A program made the position numbers and the translations under genes. A model generated the notes under the pieces. It worked only from the letters and a program-made list of their open reading frames with translations, did not search any database and was not told where the DNA came from. From positions 1 through 49,840 of the forward strand of contig JAHQWC010000097.1 in NCBI GenBank assembly GCA_019634025.1: 49,840 bases of DNA, in the 5' to 3' direction. The DNA is from Vampirovibrio sp. GTDB lineage: Bacteria > Cyanobacteriota > Vampirovibrionia > Vampirovibrionales > Vampirovibrionaceae. Numbering within the stretch: position 1 is the first letter of the stretch; every line of letters begins with the position of its first letter. Of the stretch, positions 30,901 to 40,777 are shown in pieces.

Positions 30901-31478
30901 TGATAACTGGTGGGGTCAACCCGATCAACTGCATCTACCGTATCGCTGGGGTATTGGGAATATGAATTCCCAGAGGAACTATTTTCATTATATCTTGGGG
31001 CAGATGGCTTTGTTGCAACACGTTTAGACTGAATTTTAAGATGTATATCTGGTCCAGTTGAATTCGCCAGAGACCCTTGATAGGTTTCCCCCTTCAGATC
31101 CAACAAAATTCTAACAACCGGACGACTGCCGCCAAACTGGTTAACTGAGATGTACTGAATCCCACGCATTTTACCGGACAAGCTCTTGAGCAACACTGCA
31201 TCCCGGGGAATCGACATGCCGATTTCTGCATCATGAATATCCAGAATTAGACGTTTGTTCCCATTAATAGTCAAGCTAGACAGGCTGGCTCGACCCGAAG
31301 CGCCGGTCGTATGGATCGATAATTGCTGCCGACCCTGATCGTAGTTAATGCTTTGCACCATGCTGGCTGCTGCCCATACCGGCAGAGCCAAAGGAACCAT
31401 TTGAGTGAACGCCAATAATCCTGCTAAACAAGCTGCCTTCAGTTTAGTTAGCCTAGTTAGTTTAGTCCAATGCCTCAT
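27936..31478 (-). CDS. Exported AMIN domain + long coiled-coil + TPR protein
   Basis: 1180 aa; signal peptide; AMIN-like N-terminus; about 700 aa Q/K-rich coiled coil; C-terminal TPRs (FNPDDGDLLFNLGNLYNMKNQVDKAASAYEKALNINPEFAEAHYNLGLAYSKMG). Confidence 0.87.
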   Translation of the reverse strand: MRHWTKLTRLTKLKAACLAGLLAFTQMVPLALPVWAAASMVQSINYDQGRQQLSIHTTGASGRASLSSLTINGNKRLILDIHDAEIGMSIPRDAVLLKSLSGKMRGIQYISVNQFGGSRPVVRILLDLKGETYQGSLANSTGPDIHLKIQSKRVATKPSAPRYNENSSSGNSYSQYPSDTVDAVDRVDPTSYQAAQNTIARQQRQLQSQQQKLETASRKLRQFSQQSGQSSEYETRIQALKDRVNLLQSKLNEANRRYESSRQSLSGYQSASGEVSRLQAQNRDLAEQLQDAKLKYQRLNNNIQIQSSKLDNSNTLMDEMKTTLVIMNQRYDQVLGENKSLQARLTKQEQALASYRQQQNSVRQINSQLADARSQLSGLQSKVQQQSQTINNLNARQKEMGEQGARLRAMQDKVGLLQNKLNQTVTQNNTYAKQIAQLKQQRQTTSDLQQQNQTLNQTISQLQQQNQQIKATLAKVNQQYEKAQVDASSAKTTTQSLQQKLQQQANLTATLNEKETRISQLSKRNQELETTLSGFTQQQNSRQQEAQTLQQRLAAQTQKVQALQSQLTAARQSAQKDATKLAALAEKENQLNQLTQRNQQLEKNLSQASQTQQSVQSQTKSLSAQLLEKNQRILGLETEVQQANLDAEKAKQELDTVNAVIEQKQKQIALLNEQVKASNQTADKATAQKLAAYQKQVNQYQTQLTQNQQTISGLQTQLKSANANNQAGKATSQKLTAYQKQLKQYQTQLTQNRQTISGLQTQLKSANEAKLQAETNAKNTPETQVAADPKSSKEYQLLLSDNRKLASDLTALKQTLNEKTATLANLTQANASQKQASKTLSQQDQQQLTSIKKSLTIVQQKYQTALSDNKSLKMDLESLEMQLNESKQKVAKLESSTNPSSSVPNAEEKLVAMQDENQRLNGLLRELQQEKNQLVADLKMVQTTQATSAAGQQSALSSDSSGDWAVVESQFSQGQNLERTGDLDGSLQAYTQAYNAAPTFPKVVYARANVLMKRKQYDEAINLLQQFLVKEPYNRETYNYIGKAYLLDNRLDEAYEAFSMAIPTNVMNNYATTLKRQGKMEEAEKVFQTALEFNPDDGDLLFNLGNLYNMKNQVDKAASAYEKALNINPEFAEAHYNLGLAYSKMGEKTKAVSHLETFLRLSPNASNAEAIRSYVAQLKG
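29182..29451 (-). repeat. Tandem duplication of about 135 bp (45 aa) in the coiled-coil protein
   Basis: QKLAAYQKQVNQYQTQLTQNQQTISGLQTQLKSAN followed by QKLTAYQKQLKQYQTQLTQNRQTISGLQTQLKSAN; matching DNA blocks are offset by 135 bp (gcgc at 29182 and 29317). Confidence 0.85.
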
Positions 31479-31654
31479 AAAATCAGGTACCCAATAAACT
31501 CAACTGCTCAACGCCATTTTCTCGTAAAAAAGTATACCACCTCAAAACCCAGAGCCTGCGATTGAAACCGTTTGTAAAGCGTTTCTTTATCCACCCACTA
31601 TTCAAAGAAACCTAGCAATTTGAATTTTATAGCCCCTAGTCGAAAACACAAACC

Positions 31655-33007
31655 TCAGTAAGGAACCACCACCAGCCCGTTACTGACCATATGGCTCTTA
31701 TTAGCGCCGGCGTTGGTTACCACCTGATCCCCCACCACCATCTGAGTGGAAGATCCTCCGTCCAGATTCATAGCGTCTACAGCACCCAAATTCTTCATCA
31801 ATTGAGCCAACTCTTGAAGTGATGCCCCTATTGATACCCCTGGCCGACGCCCTTCCACACTCACCAAGAGTAACGACCCATCCTGACGGATACCTACAGC
31901 CGTCCTGGGAGACGGTTGTACTATAGGGAATGCCTCTAGGTTTTCTGAGGCAGGATCTAATGCAAGTTGTCCATTGTGAACCAATAAAGGCCCACCTCCA
32001 ACGGCATGAAGGAGGTTAGGAATTATTGGATCCAGGTGGAATCGAAAATACACCTTATTTTCATCATCAGATTCAGATAACCTCGCCAAAGAAATCATAC
32101 CTAAGGTTTTAGGACCACTGATAACGTAGCCGTTTTTAGGAATCTCCAAAGATCGGGTTTCAGATACTTGGCGAACCACACCACCTACTAGCTGAACCTG
32201 AAGCCCGTCTGAAGGAATTTGCGGCGCCACTCGACCCCATCGGTGAGAATACAAAACAGTATGCCGAGTGTCTGTCCGAGGCTGGTTCACATTATCAATC
32301 ATTAAACTTTGACCACCGACCACTTCAGGCAGCAGCAACATCCCCTGAAAGCCCATTTTCTCAATATGGTATTGACCGTCCTGAGTCATCAACAAGGCCG
32401 CCCGCCGAAATAAAGGCCCGGAAATTATTTCGCGACGAATCATCAGTAAGCCCAACGCAGTGCCAGTGTCTGGCTTAAAATATGTTGCATTCACACCGGC
32501 AATTCCTCCCGTCTGTTCAACCATCGTTTTAACCGGCAACAAACCAGTCACCGTTGAAGACGCCATCGACGGAACAAGTCGAACTATCGGCCTGGAAGCC
32601 GAATTCTCTGCTATAGCAGCAGAAGACACTACCAATACATGCACCTGCACAGGCTCTTGAGCTGGTTGGTAATTCGTTCCTTGAAAATGACTTTGACTGT
32701 GCTGAAAGCGAATACGACCATAAGATAAACCCGGTGAAACCTGATGAAGCGGAAAGGAAAACGGATGATCAAGGTTGTCGTTAAGGGGCGCTTCATTATC
32801 AGAGGTTACAGAAACAGATGGCCACTCTTCTTGCTGTAATTGAGGTAATGCTTCTTGAGACTGGGGTAGCTCAGAAGTAAATCCTGCCGTATGGCACAAA
32901 TAAAGCACCAGGCACAGGCAGACACCCAAAACAAAAAGCCCCATTCCAACGGCAAATGGCCACGAAACCGTTCGGTACGGTGAAGCCGACAAACCTGGAG
33001 AGGTCAT
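31655..33007 (-). CDS. Phosphodiester glycosidase (NAGPA-domain) family protein, membrane anchored
   Basis: N-terminal TM; GVNATYFKPDTG, ISIGASLQELAQLMKNLGAVDAMNLDGGSSTQMVV, the NAGPA catalytic-domain signature. Confidence 0.85.
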   Translation of the reverse strand: MTSPGLSASPYRTVSWPFAVGMGLFVLGVCLCLVLYLCHTAGFTSELPQSQEALPQLQQEEWPSVSVTSDNEAPLNDNLDHPFSFPLHQVSPGLSYGRIRFQHSQSHFQGTNYQPAQEPVQVHVLVVSSAAIAENSASRPIVRLVPSMASSTVTGLLPVKTMVEQTGGIAGVNATYFKPDTGTALGLLMIRREIISGPLFRRAALLMTQDGQYHIEKMGFQGMLLLPEVVGGQSLMIDNVNQPRTDTRHTVLYSHRWGRVAPQIPSDGLQVQLVGGVVRQVSETRSLEIPKNGYVISGPKTLGMISLARLSESDDENKVYFRFHLDPIIPNLLHAVGGGPLLVHNGQLALDPASENLEAFPIVQPSPRTAVGIRQDGSLLLVSVEGRRPGVSIGASLQELAQLMKNLGAVDAMNLDGGSSTQMVVGDQVVTNAGANKSHMVSNGLVVVPY

Positions 33008-33142
33008 TGAGAATCCCTACTATGAAAAAGACTGATTCAATAGACAGATACAATGCAATGTGCCTGTCATTCTATATCACCCGACATTTCAATGCCAAAG
33101 ACTCTATACAGGTTAAATTTATATAGTTTTTCTAAAAGCCTT

Positions 33143-34816
33143 TTAAACAGAAGTATTCATGGCTAACTGCTGAGGCTGCGCCATTATTGGGCCAGCCGGA
33201 ATAGGAGATCCACCAGGATTAAACCCCGGAACAGGGCCAGGTCCCATCTGAGCCATCATTTCAGGAGGCATCTGAGGACCACCTGGGAAACCTACTGGCG
33301 CACCAGGTGTATTATCCATCATGGGATTACCTGCAGGTCCAAATCCTGCGGCGGCTTCAAATCCAGCACCAGGCGTAGCCTGCTGTCCTGCAGATCCAAG
33401 CTGCAAGGATTGACGATTTAAGACAGCATCAATCAGCTGTTTCATTTGATCACTACCCGGCAAGTCTTTGGCTTTATTTAAGACTGTCTCTATTTTTTTA
33501 ACTTCCACCGGAGACACTTTATTCAAGAGATCTTCAGCCATCATTTTATGCAGCTGGCCAATTTTTACCTGCTCATCTAACTGAGGATTCAATAGAATGG
33601 CTTCGGCCATACTTTTGCCGCCACCCAGGCCTAAGAATCCTTTCCCACCATAACGGGCTCTATCTGGCGTGTAGCCCGGCAGTTCTTGCAAAGCAAAAGG
33701 AGCACCGCTTTCAAGTTGGCCTCGGTTTAGAATACCCAAGGTTTGTAGCGCCAATTGTCGCAGGTAGTTAGCGTCATCTAACAGCACCGGATCTTGGGCA
33801 ACACTGCTGGTATCCGTCATCGCTTCTTTTAACAGCAGATCATAAGTCTTTTGATCACCTGTTCCGGAATTGGCAATAGCAATCATGGCATCTGCCTTAT
33901 CTTGCAAGGTCTGGGGAGCTTCTAAAATTTGGTTGAGCTGTTGAACCGGCATGTTTTGGAAGCGAAACACTTCAGCCTGTTGTCCTTGAGGCGCTATTTG
34001 ATCTGGAGAGAATTGGTTTGGCGGCATTGGCCCTGGCTGAGATTGGCCGGGTAGCATTTGCCCAGGAGGAACCGGAGGCTGAGCCATCACAGGTTGGCCT
34101 GGAGGTGGGGCAAAAGGCTGTTGAAATTGTTGCGGCTGAAAAGGAGGTTGAGACCCCTGTTGCAGCATGGCTGGGTTATACCCAACCGGCATGGGAGCTG
34201 GAGCCGGCGGATACCCAAATCCCTGAGGCGCCATCATATTGGTTTGAAACGGAGCAGCAGTCTGAGGCATCACTGGTGGAGTAGGCGTCATTTGTTGTTG
34301 AAAGGCCGCTTGGTTGTTCAATTGGTTAGCTAACGATAGATATTCATTCCGTGCCTGTTCTGCTTGGTTTCTTTCATTTAAAGCCTGAAGATACGCATTT
34401 TCAAGAGAGTTTTGGGGTGTCATTCCTGGCGAGAAAGTAGCCGTTTGGGAAGGCGGTTGGCTTATAGCTTGCCCTGGCATTGTAGAAGTTTGTGTGGGGC
34501 CAACAGATGGCAGTGTAGTTGGATTTGAAAAAGGGGCTGAAGGGCCAACAAATGGAGCAGGTGTTGTCCGTTGAACAAAGGAAGAACTCTCATCTTGAGA
34601 AGGGTTCGTATTCATTTGGCCGGGATCAGCAACACCGTTAAAATTTTTGGGCTCAATAATATTGATATTCACAGCCGAAGAGGTCGCCGGAATGGCAGCA
34701 CGACTTGAGGTTGAGTGACGGGAAGTGTGCCCCACTTGAGATACCCGGCTCATGGGCTGGTACGGTGGATAAACACCCCCTTGTTGGGCCGGATGGGGGA
34801 TTGGCGGATACATCAT
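33143..34816 (-). CDS. Hypothetical protein with Pro/Gln/Met-rich low-complexity flanks and a central helical region
   Basis: 557 aa; long P/Q/M-rich stretches around a helical segment (VQQLNQILEAPQTLQDKADAMIAIANSG...LNKVSPVEVKKIETVLNKAKDL). Confidence 0.7.
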   Translation of the reverse strand: MMYPPIPHPAQQGGVYPPYQPMSRVSQVGHTSRHSTSSRAAIPATSSAVNINIIEPKNFNGVADPGQMNTNPSQDESSSFVQRTTPAPFVGPSAPFSNPTTLPSVGPTQTSTMPGQAISQPPSQTATFSPGMTPQNSLENAYLQALNERNQAEQARNEYLSLANQLNNQAAFQQQMTPTPPVMPQTAAPFQTNMMAPQGFGYPPAPAPMPVGYNPAMLQQGSQPPFQPQQFQQPFAPPPGQPVMAQPPVPPGQMLPGQSQPGPMPPNQFSPDQIAPQGQQAEVFRFQNMPVQQLNQILEAPQTLQDKADAMIAIANSGTGDQKTYDLLLKEAMTDTSSVAQDPVLLDDANYLRQLALQTLGILNRGQLESGAPFALQELPGYTPDRARYGGKGFLGLGGGKSMAEAILLNPQLDEQVKIGQLHKMMAEDLLNKVSPVEVKKIETVLNKAKDLPGSDQMKQLIDAVLNRQSLQLGSAGQQATPGAGFEAAAGFGPAGNPMMDNTPGAPVGFPGGPQMPPEMMAQMGPGPVPGFNPGGSPIPAGPIMAQPQQLAMNTSV

Positions 34817-35315
34817 TTGAGGATTAACCCTTCCTTCTCTTACAACGCTTTCAGATTATTGAGTAGAACAGCGTAAATAGCATGACTACCCTAATAACTT
34901 CTCTCAATCAATCCAGTTGCTACAGAAATCACAAATTATTAACGGATTGTTACAAGCATTCTCCCAAAACCCTTTCCGGCATCAGTCAGGCTAACACCAT
35001 CAACAAGCCTATAGAAGAGCGATCGGCCTGTCATCGCATCATGCCAGAGTAACCTTCTCAGCCAATCAACCCCGTAAATCATTTATTCAAACACCATTGA
35101 ATTGATTTTCTAACAAAAACCCCACCTCTTAAAAAAAGCTTAAGAACCCATTCATTTGCTCTTACCCTTGCTATAATCGAAAAAATCTGCCTAGTTCAAG
35201 AGATTTCTTAAACCATTGGGTTTGAACTGGTCCTTACTGTAAAACTGGGGTATTCTGGCAGAGTTAGCGTATGGGTCCCCGCAACAACCGTTTTTAAATT
35301 AAGGAATTCATCACC

Positions 35316-36011
35316 ATGAGCCTTCATCAAGAAAACACTGCCGATGAAGCAGAAGCTGTATCTTCTCCAGAGGAACCTCAGGCCGGCGCTCAAGTGGAAA
35401 CAGACGCGGGTAATGCTCCCGAAATCCAAGCTAGCTCACCAGAAGAGGAGTCCGCATCAGATATAGTGGATTTATCGCCACAAAAGTTTCAAGAGCTCCA
35501 AGACCAATATGTTCGACTGGCAGCGGATTTTGACAATTACCGTAAGCGGATGCAACAGGAACAACTCAACCTCCGTAAATACGGGGCTGAAAACGTCATG
35601 GTGGAAATGCTCACTGTATTAGACAACCTGGACCGCGCCGGAAAAAGTCTGACCGAAAGTTCTGACCCAAAAACCCTGTTCCAGAGCTTCCAACTCTTGC
35701 ATAATCAACTCAACAGTAGCTTGGCCAATCATGGGTTTCAGCAAATTAAAACAGCCGGAGAAGCATTCGATCCCGTTTATCACGAAGCGGTAACTCAAGT
35801 TGAAACGTCCGATCACCCGGAAGGTAATGTTGTGGAAGAACTTCAGGCAGGTTTTATGCTCCACGATCGAGTTCTAAGGCCTGCCATGGTTTCTGTCGCT
35901 GTTGCAAAAACAGCCAGCAGCTCCGACACCACTCCTGAAAGCGACATCTCCAGCAACCCTTTCGCCAACACGCAAAAAGACAGCGGTTTTTCCGCAGAAG
36001 TAGATGCATGA
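35316..36011 (+). CDS. grpE: Nucleotide exchange factor GrpE
   Basis: DQYVRLAADFDNYRKRMQQEQ...VLDNLDRAGKS...YHEAVTQVE...GNVVEELQAGFMLHDRVLRPAMVSVA. Confidence 0.95.
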   Translation: MSLHQENTADEAEAVSSPEEPQAGAQVETDAGNAPEIQASSPEEESASDIVDLSPQKFQELQDQYVRLAADFDNYRKRMQQEQLNLRKYGAENVMVEMLTVLDNLDRAGKSLTESSDPKTLFQSFQLLHNQLNSSLANHGFQQIKTAGEAFDPVYHEAVTQVETSDHPEGNVVEELQAGFMLHDRVLRPAMVSVAVAKTASSSDTTPESDISSNPFANTQKDSGFSAEVDA

Positions 36012-36021
36012 GAATTAACCC

Positions 36022-37209
36022 ATGAGCAGCGCTAAACAAGATTTTTATGACATTCTTGGAGTCTCTAAAGGCGCATCGGAATCTGAGATTAAAAAAGCGT
36101 TCCGCAAAAAGGCGAAGGAATACCACCCTGATACCAACAAAAGCGCTGATGCTGAGCAAAAGTTTAAGGAGTTGGGCGAAGCTTATCAGGTGCTCAGTGA
36201 TCCCCAAAAACGACAGGTCTATGATACCTACGGCCATGACGGGCTTCGAAGCGGCGGCCACTCCACCAACTGGGATTTTATGGACGGATTCCCCGACCTC
36301 TCAGATATTTTCTCAACGTTTTTCGGCGGCGGCTACGGCGGTGGAGGCGGCAGACGATCCGGCCCCATGCGCGGAGACGATTTGGGCTTGGAGCTGGAAT
36401 TAGAGTTTAAAGAAGCCGTGTTCGGCATTGAAAAAGAGCTGGATATTAACAAGCTGGACCACTGTAGCCCCTGTAATGGCAGCGGGTCTGCTCCAGGATC
36501 CGGCCCAACGGTATGCCAACAGTGTGGCGGCAACGGCCAGCTGCGCCAAACCACCCAAACCATTTTGGGCACCATGGCCCAAATTGTCACCTGCCCTCAA
36601 TGCCAGGGGCGAGGCAGCATGATTTTAGATCCGTGCAAAGAGTGCCACGGTCGTGGCCGCCAAGAGATTCAAAAGAAACTCACCGTTACTATCCCAGCCG
36701 GAGTAGACAACGGCACCCGTCTACGTGTCAGTGGCGAAGGAAACGCCGGACACCTGGGTGGTCCGCCTGGAGATTTTTACGTCATCATGCGGGTTAAACC
36801 CCACGCTCAGTTCCAACGGGACGGTTATCACGTGCTCTCCACGCAAGAAATCCCATACACCACACTTGTATTGGGCGGTAACTACCAGGTTGAAGGTTTA
36901 GATGATGTGGAAACACTAAAGATCCCAGCCGGCACCCCTACCGGTCATGTCTTTACCCTAAAAGGCAAAGGCGTCCCTCACCTCAACGATCCAAATCGCC
37001 GAGGCGATTTATACGTACAAACAGATGTGCATATTCCAAAAAAACTTTCGGGTGAAGAGAAAAAGGCCGTTCAACGTTTGGAAGACCTCAACCACGGCAA
37101 CAAAAACAGCCAGGCAGCCGCCCATGCCCAACACGCCAAGCCAGCAGAAACATCCGACAAAGAAGAATCCGGCTCCTTCTTTAACCGCTTTAAAGAAGCG
37201 CTCTCATAA
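36022..37209 (+). CDS. dnaJ: Chaperone protein DnaJ
   Basis: J domain (YHPDTNKS), G/F region, four CxxCxGxG zinc motifs ([32 protein letters not shown]). Confidence 0.97.
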   Translation: MSSAKQDFYDILGVSKGASESEIKKAFRKKAKEYHPDTNKSADAEQKFKELGEAYQVLSDPQKRQVYDTYGHDGLRSGGHSTNWDFMDGFPDLSDIFSTFFGGGYGGGGGRRSGPMRGDDLGLELELEFKEAVFGIEKELDINKLDHCSPCNGSGSAPGSGPTVCQQCGGNGQLRQTTQTILGTMAQIVTCPQCQGRGSMILDPCKECHGRGRQEIQKKLTVTIPAGVDNGTRLRVSGEGNAGHLGGPPGDFYVIMRVKPHAQFQRDGYHVLSTQEIPYTTLVLGGNYQVEGLDDVETLKIPAGTPTGHVFTLKGKGVPHLNDPNRRGDLYVQTDVHIPKKLSGEEKKAVQRLEDLNHGNKNSQAAAHAQHAKPAETSDKEESGSFFNRFKEALS

Positions 37210-37214
37210 ATTTT

Positions 37215-37991
37215 TTATTCCGCTGGCAAATCAAAAGCGCCGCTAAAATCTACCTTTAAGGCATCTCCGGGTTGAATACGCACCGATTCTCCACGACCGA
37301 CAAGAGCTTTTACGGAATTCCCTGCCGTCACTGCTCCTCCGGCAACCGTGCCGCCCAGAGCCGCAGCAGGCACTGTTAAAATCACCCCGGCGCCACCTGC
37401 GGTTTCCTGACCGGTTTTCACCCCGGCATCCATAATTTTAGTAAAGGTATCCATTCCTTTTCCCACACTCTGGTTCACTTTTACCCCAACCCCCGGATCA
37501 GAATACAGCGCCAGCTCGCGATTTGCCGCACCGCGCTGGGTTTTCACCGCTTTAACCATTTCCTGGGTTGCCGACAAGCTCAGATCTAACGGCAATAACT
37601 GTCCGGTGGGCACCACCACATGATCAAAATCCAAAGTCATTGCACCGCCTCGGCTAAAAAAGCCCGGACGCCGAACCGTATCCACACGTCCTCGAACCAC
37701 CGTCCCTTTAGGCAGCACAATCCTACGGCCACCGTCTTGATATTCAGTCACCAGATCCTCGTCTACCAAGGCGGTAAATGGTTCTCCTTCTGCGGTTAGC
37801 CTGGAGTCCAACTCCGTATTAAATACTAGCGTTAGCAGGGTCCCTGGCGGAACCTTTTGAGAGGCAGCGCCCAACTTCAAAGGCGTTACCGGGGTAGATT
37901 CCTGGGCAAACCCTTGGCCGGAAGCAACCGTCATTATGACCAGACTCACCCCAAAACCAATGGCTAACAGCCGCTGAATCATTGCCATCAA
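37215..37991 (-). CDS. Hypothetical exported protein
   Basis: 258 aa with signal peptide; PPGTLLTLVFNTELDSRLTAEGEPFTALVDEDL...LPKGTVVRGRVDTVRRPG. Convergent with dnaJ, 5 bp between ORFs. Confidence 0.7.
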   Translation of the reverse strand: MMAMIQRLLAIGFGVSLVIMTVASGQGFAQESTPVTPLKLGAASQKVPPGTLLTLVFNTELDSRLTAEGEPFTALVDEDLVTEYQDGGRRIVLPKGTVVRGRVDTVRRPGFFSRGGAMTLDFDHVVVPTGQLLPLDLSLSATQEMVKAVKTQRGAANRELALYSDPGVGVKVNQSVGKGMDTFTKIMDAGVKTGQETAGGAGVILTVPAAALGGTVAGGAVTAGNSVKALVGRGESVRIQPGDALKVDFSGAFDLPAE

Positions 37992-38086
37992 AACGCCTCC
38001 TCATTCAAAGTAGCACATTACGCTGTCTTTAAGACCTTACGTGTACTATAGCGGACCAGCCCAAAAAATCCAAATTCTAGAGAGAA

Positions 38087-39256
38087 TTACGCTGCTGCGT
38101 GTTTTGTAACCTGCCGTTCGCGCCACCAAGCCAGGGCTAAGCTCGCCACACAAATACTTGAATAAGTCCCCACACTAATCCCCAGTATGGCGGCCAAAAC
38201 AAAATCCCGGGTGGTTTCCCCACCAAAAAAGAACAGAGCAAACAAGGTAAATAAAGCCGTCACCGACGTATTAATACTCCGGGCAAGGGTTTGGTTCACA
38301 CTGGCATTAGCAATAGTGCTAAACGGCAGCTTTTTGGAAAAATAAATCCGGCTATTTTCCCGTAAACGGTCAAATACCACAATGGTATCGTGAACACTAA
38401 AACCAATCACAGTCAGAATAGCGGTCACAAACAAACTGTCCACCTCGGTTTGGAAAAACATCCCCAACATGGCAAATACCCCAAACACAAATAACGTGTC
38501 ATGGACCAGAGCCACCATAGCGCACACAGCGTAATCAAATTCAAACCGAAACGTCAGGTACCCTACAATCAGCAGATACGCAAACAGCAAGGCCAACAGT
38601 CCGTTGGTCATGAGTTCTGAAGCAATCGTAGGACCGATAGAAGTTTTTTGCAGAAGTTCTAAACGGCCGCCAAAGGTCTTGGCCAACTCCTGTTGAATCA
38701 GGGTGCCATCATCACCTTTAAGCTGTTTGGCCCGTACCGACAGAATGGACTGAATATCTGAGGTTTCCATCGACACCGGTTCATCGACCGCAGTCTCAGC
38801 CATCGTCTCGACCTTTGCGTCAGCCGTTGTCGTTTCAGTAGCAAGGATATTGGTATTGTCACTTTTCTCAGACTCTACTGATATGGCTGAAGGGCCTGAT
38901 ACATCACTAGAGGGCTTAGCATCTGCCTCTTGAGTCTGGGCAAGCTGCTCTCTGGGTGTTTGCAGTTGAATCACAGAGCCGGTATAACCATATTTTTCAA
39001 AGATTTCGCGAACCGCGCCCAAATCTTCCTGCTCCAGCTTGTTTTCAAACCCAAGTTTTAAAATCGTCCCACCGGTAAAATCAATACCCAAACGGACCGG
39101 CGCATTTTGAGGCAGGTTCATCATATTGTTGACAATAAAATACACCCCCGGCGCCAACAGGAAGAACGAGATAATCAGATACACCCATCGGTGTTTAATG
39201 ATATCAATGGGTCCGTCTTTAATGGCCAGCTCTTTGGTAATTTTGTCAGCACTCAC
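38087..39256 (-). CDS. secF: Protein translocase subunit SecF
   Basis: LGIDFTGGTILKLGF; VALVHDTLFVFGVFAMLG; VIGFSVHDTIVVFDRLREN; downstream of secD. Confidence 0.95.
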   Translation of the reverse strand: MSADKITKELAIKDGPIDIIKHRWVYLIISFFLLAPGVYFIVNNMMNLPQNAPVRLGIDFTGGTILKLGFENKLEQEDLGAVREIFEKYGYTGSVIQLQTPREQLAQTQEADAKPSSDVSGPSAISVESEKSDNTNILATETTTADAKVETMAETAVDEPVSMETSDIQSILSVRAKQLKGDDGTLIQQELAKTFGGRLELLQKTSIGPTIASELMTNGLLALLFAYLLIVGYLTFRFEFDYAVCAMVALVHDTLFVFGVFAMLGMFFQTEVDSLFVTAILTVIGFSVHDTIVVFDRLRENSRIYFSKKLPFSTIANASVNQTLARSINTSVTALFTLFALFFFGGETTRDFVLAAILGISVGTYSSICVASLALAWWRERQVTKHAAA

Positions 39257-39306
39257 AGTTTAAAAATCCCTTTGCAACAATTTCATTCAGTGAAATCACC
39301 TCAACG

Positions 39307-40554
39307 CTATGATCCTGCTCTTGCCGGAGCTTTTGCAGGACTCCTTGAAGGCGTACCGGTAGAGGACATCACATGTAAGAAGGTTTTGGTTACGGTAATA
39401 GCAGAAAACATACTAACCCCCACCCCAATAGCCAGGGTCAGGGCAAAGCCTTTAACAGCACCGGTCCCTAGAACCCACAACAACAGACAGGTAATCAGGG
39501 TAGTCACATTACTGTCTAGAATAGAGGGGAATGCCCGCTCAAAGCCTACATCAATAGATTTTTGAGAAGATCGCCCTTTCTGCAACTCTTCACGGGTCCG
39601 TTCAAAAATCAGGATATTGGCATCTACCGCCATGCCAATACTAAGAATAAACCCGGCAATACCGGCCAGGGTAAACGTCACACCAATAAGGTTGTAGAGT
39701 GCAAGAGTAAGCAAGGTGTACACCACCAAAGCCAAATCCGCCACAAACCCCTGAGTCCTGTAATACAACAGCATAAACACAATAACCAGCACCAGCCCAA
39801 GCGCCCCGGCAAACAAGCTTTGCTGAATAGCCGCCTGACCTAATAAAGGACCCACCGTGTTTTCTTCCACAAACTCCACATCCACCGGCAATGCACCGGC
39901 ATTCAGAACATCCACAATTTCTTTTGCCTCTTCCCGGGTGTCATAGCCTTCAATGATCCCAGCACCATTTTGTATGGCGCTACGCACTATCGGAGCAGAC
40001 TGCATCTCCCCATCAAAAAAGATGCCGAGATGCCGCCGGGCTTCATTAGGCTCTTGAACCAGTTTTTGGGTTAAATCCCCAAAACGTTTGCCGCCCGCTG
40101 CGTTCAATTCAAAGTGGATCACATAATCGCCGGTCTGAGTAGGACCAATTTCTGCCTTGGTCAAATCTTTCCCAGAAACGCCGGAACTCACCCAAAGACC
40201 ATTTTCATCCAGCATCCGAAACTCTAGATTCCCCACCTTCCCTAAAATTTTCTTGGCGGCATCCGGGTCCTTAACGCCTGGGATCTCCACAATAATTCTT
40301 TTGTCCCCAGCTTGCTGCACAATGGCCTCGCCAATGCCCATTCCATTTACCCGTCGGTCCACAATGTAGCGCAAGCTTTCCATCACCTGTGGCGTCACTT
40401 CTTTCACATCGGCTGTGGGAACCGCCTCAAGGGTTAACCGGGTGCCGCCCTTTAAGTCCAGACCTAAGTTGAAATCCATTTTCCACAAAATGCCGATGGC
40501 TGCTCCCACCAGAATAAGAATAAACAGAAAAATAACTCTTGGATTGTTTAACAT
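39307..40554 (-). CDS. secD: Protein translocase subunit SecD
   Basis: LGLDLKGGTRLTLEAVP; VDRRVNGMGIGEAIVQQAGDKRIIVEIPGVKDPDAAKKILG; GMAVDANILIFERTREEL. Confidence 0.97.
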   Translation of the reverse strand: MLNNPRVIFLFILILVGAAIGILWKMDFNLGLDLKGGTRLTLEAVPTADVKEVTPQVMESLRYIVDRRVNGMGIGEAIVQQAGDKRIIVEIPGVKDPDAAKKILGKVGNLEFRMLDENGLWVSSGVSGKDLTKAEIGPTQTGDYVIHFELNAAGGKRFGDLTQKLVQEPNEARRHLGIFFDGEMQSAPIVRSAIQNGAGIIEGYDTREEAKEIVDVLNAGALPVDVEFVEENTVGPLLGQAAIQQSLFAGALGLVLVIVFMLLYYRTQGFVADLALVVYTLLTLALYNLIGVTFTLAGIAGFILSIGMAVDANILIFERTREELQKGRSSQKSIDVGFERAFPSILDSNVTTLITCLLLWVLGTGAVKGFALTLAIGVGVSMFSAITVTKTFLHVMSSTGTPSRSPAKAPARAGS

Positions 40555-40777
40555 CGTTGTTCCGTATCTTTAAGACGAAGTATCTTTAAAACTATACACT
40601 TTAGAAACATACACAAAGCCCGATGGCTGAATCCTATTCCCGCTAGCCTCAAGCAGATAAGTTACCTCAAGGGCAACAAAGACCTTAAAAAAAGCCTTGC
40701 ATTGAATTGTACAGAAAATACAGTCAAAAAAAAGGCACTAAAAAAATTTCCGAACGCAGATCTCCATAAGTTCAAGG

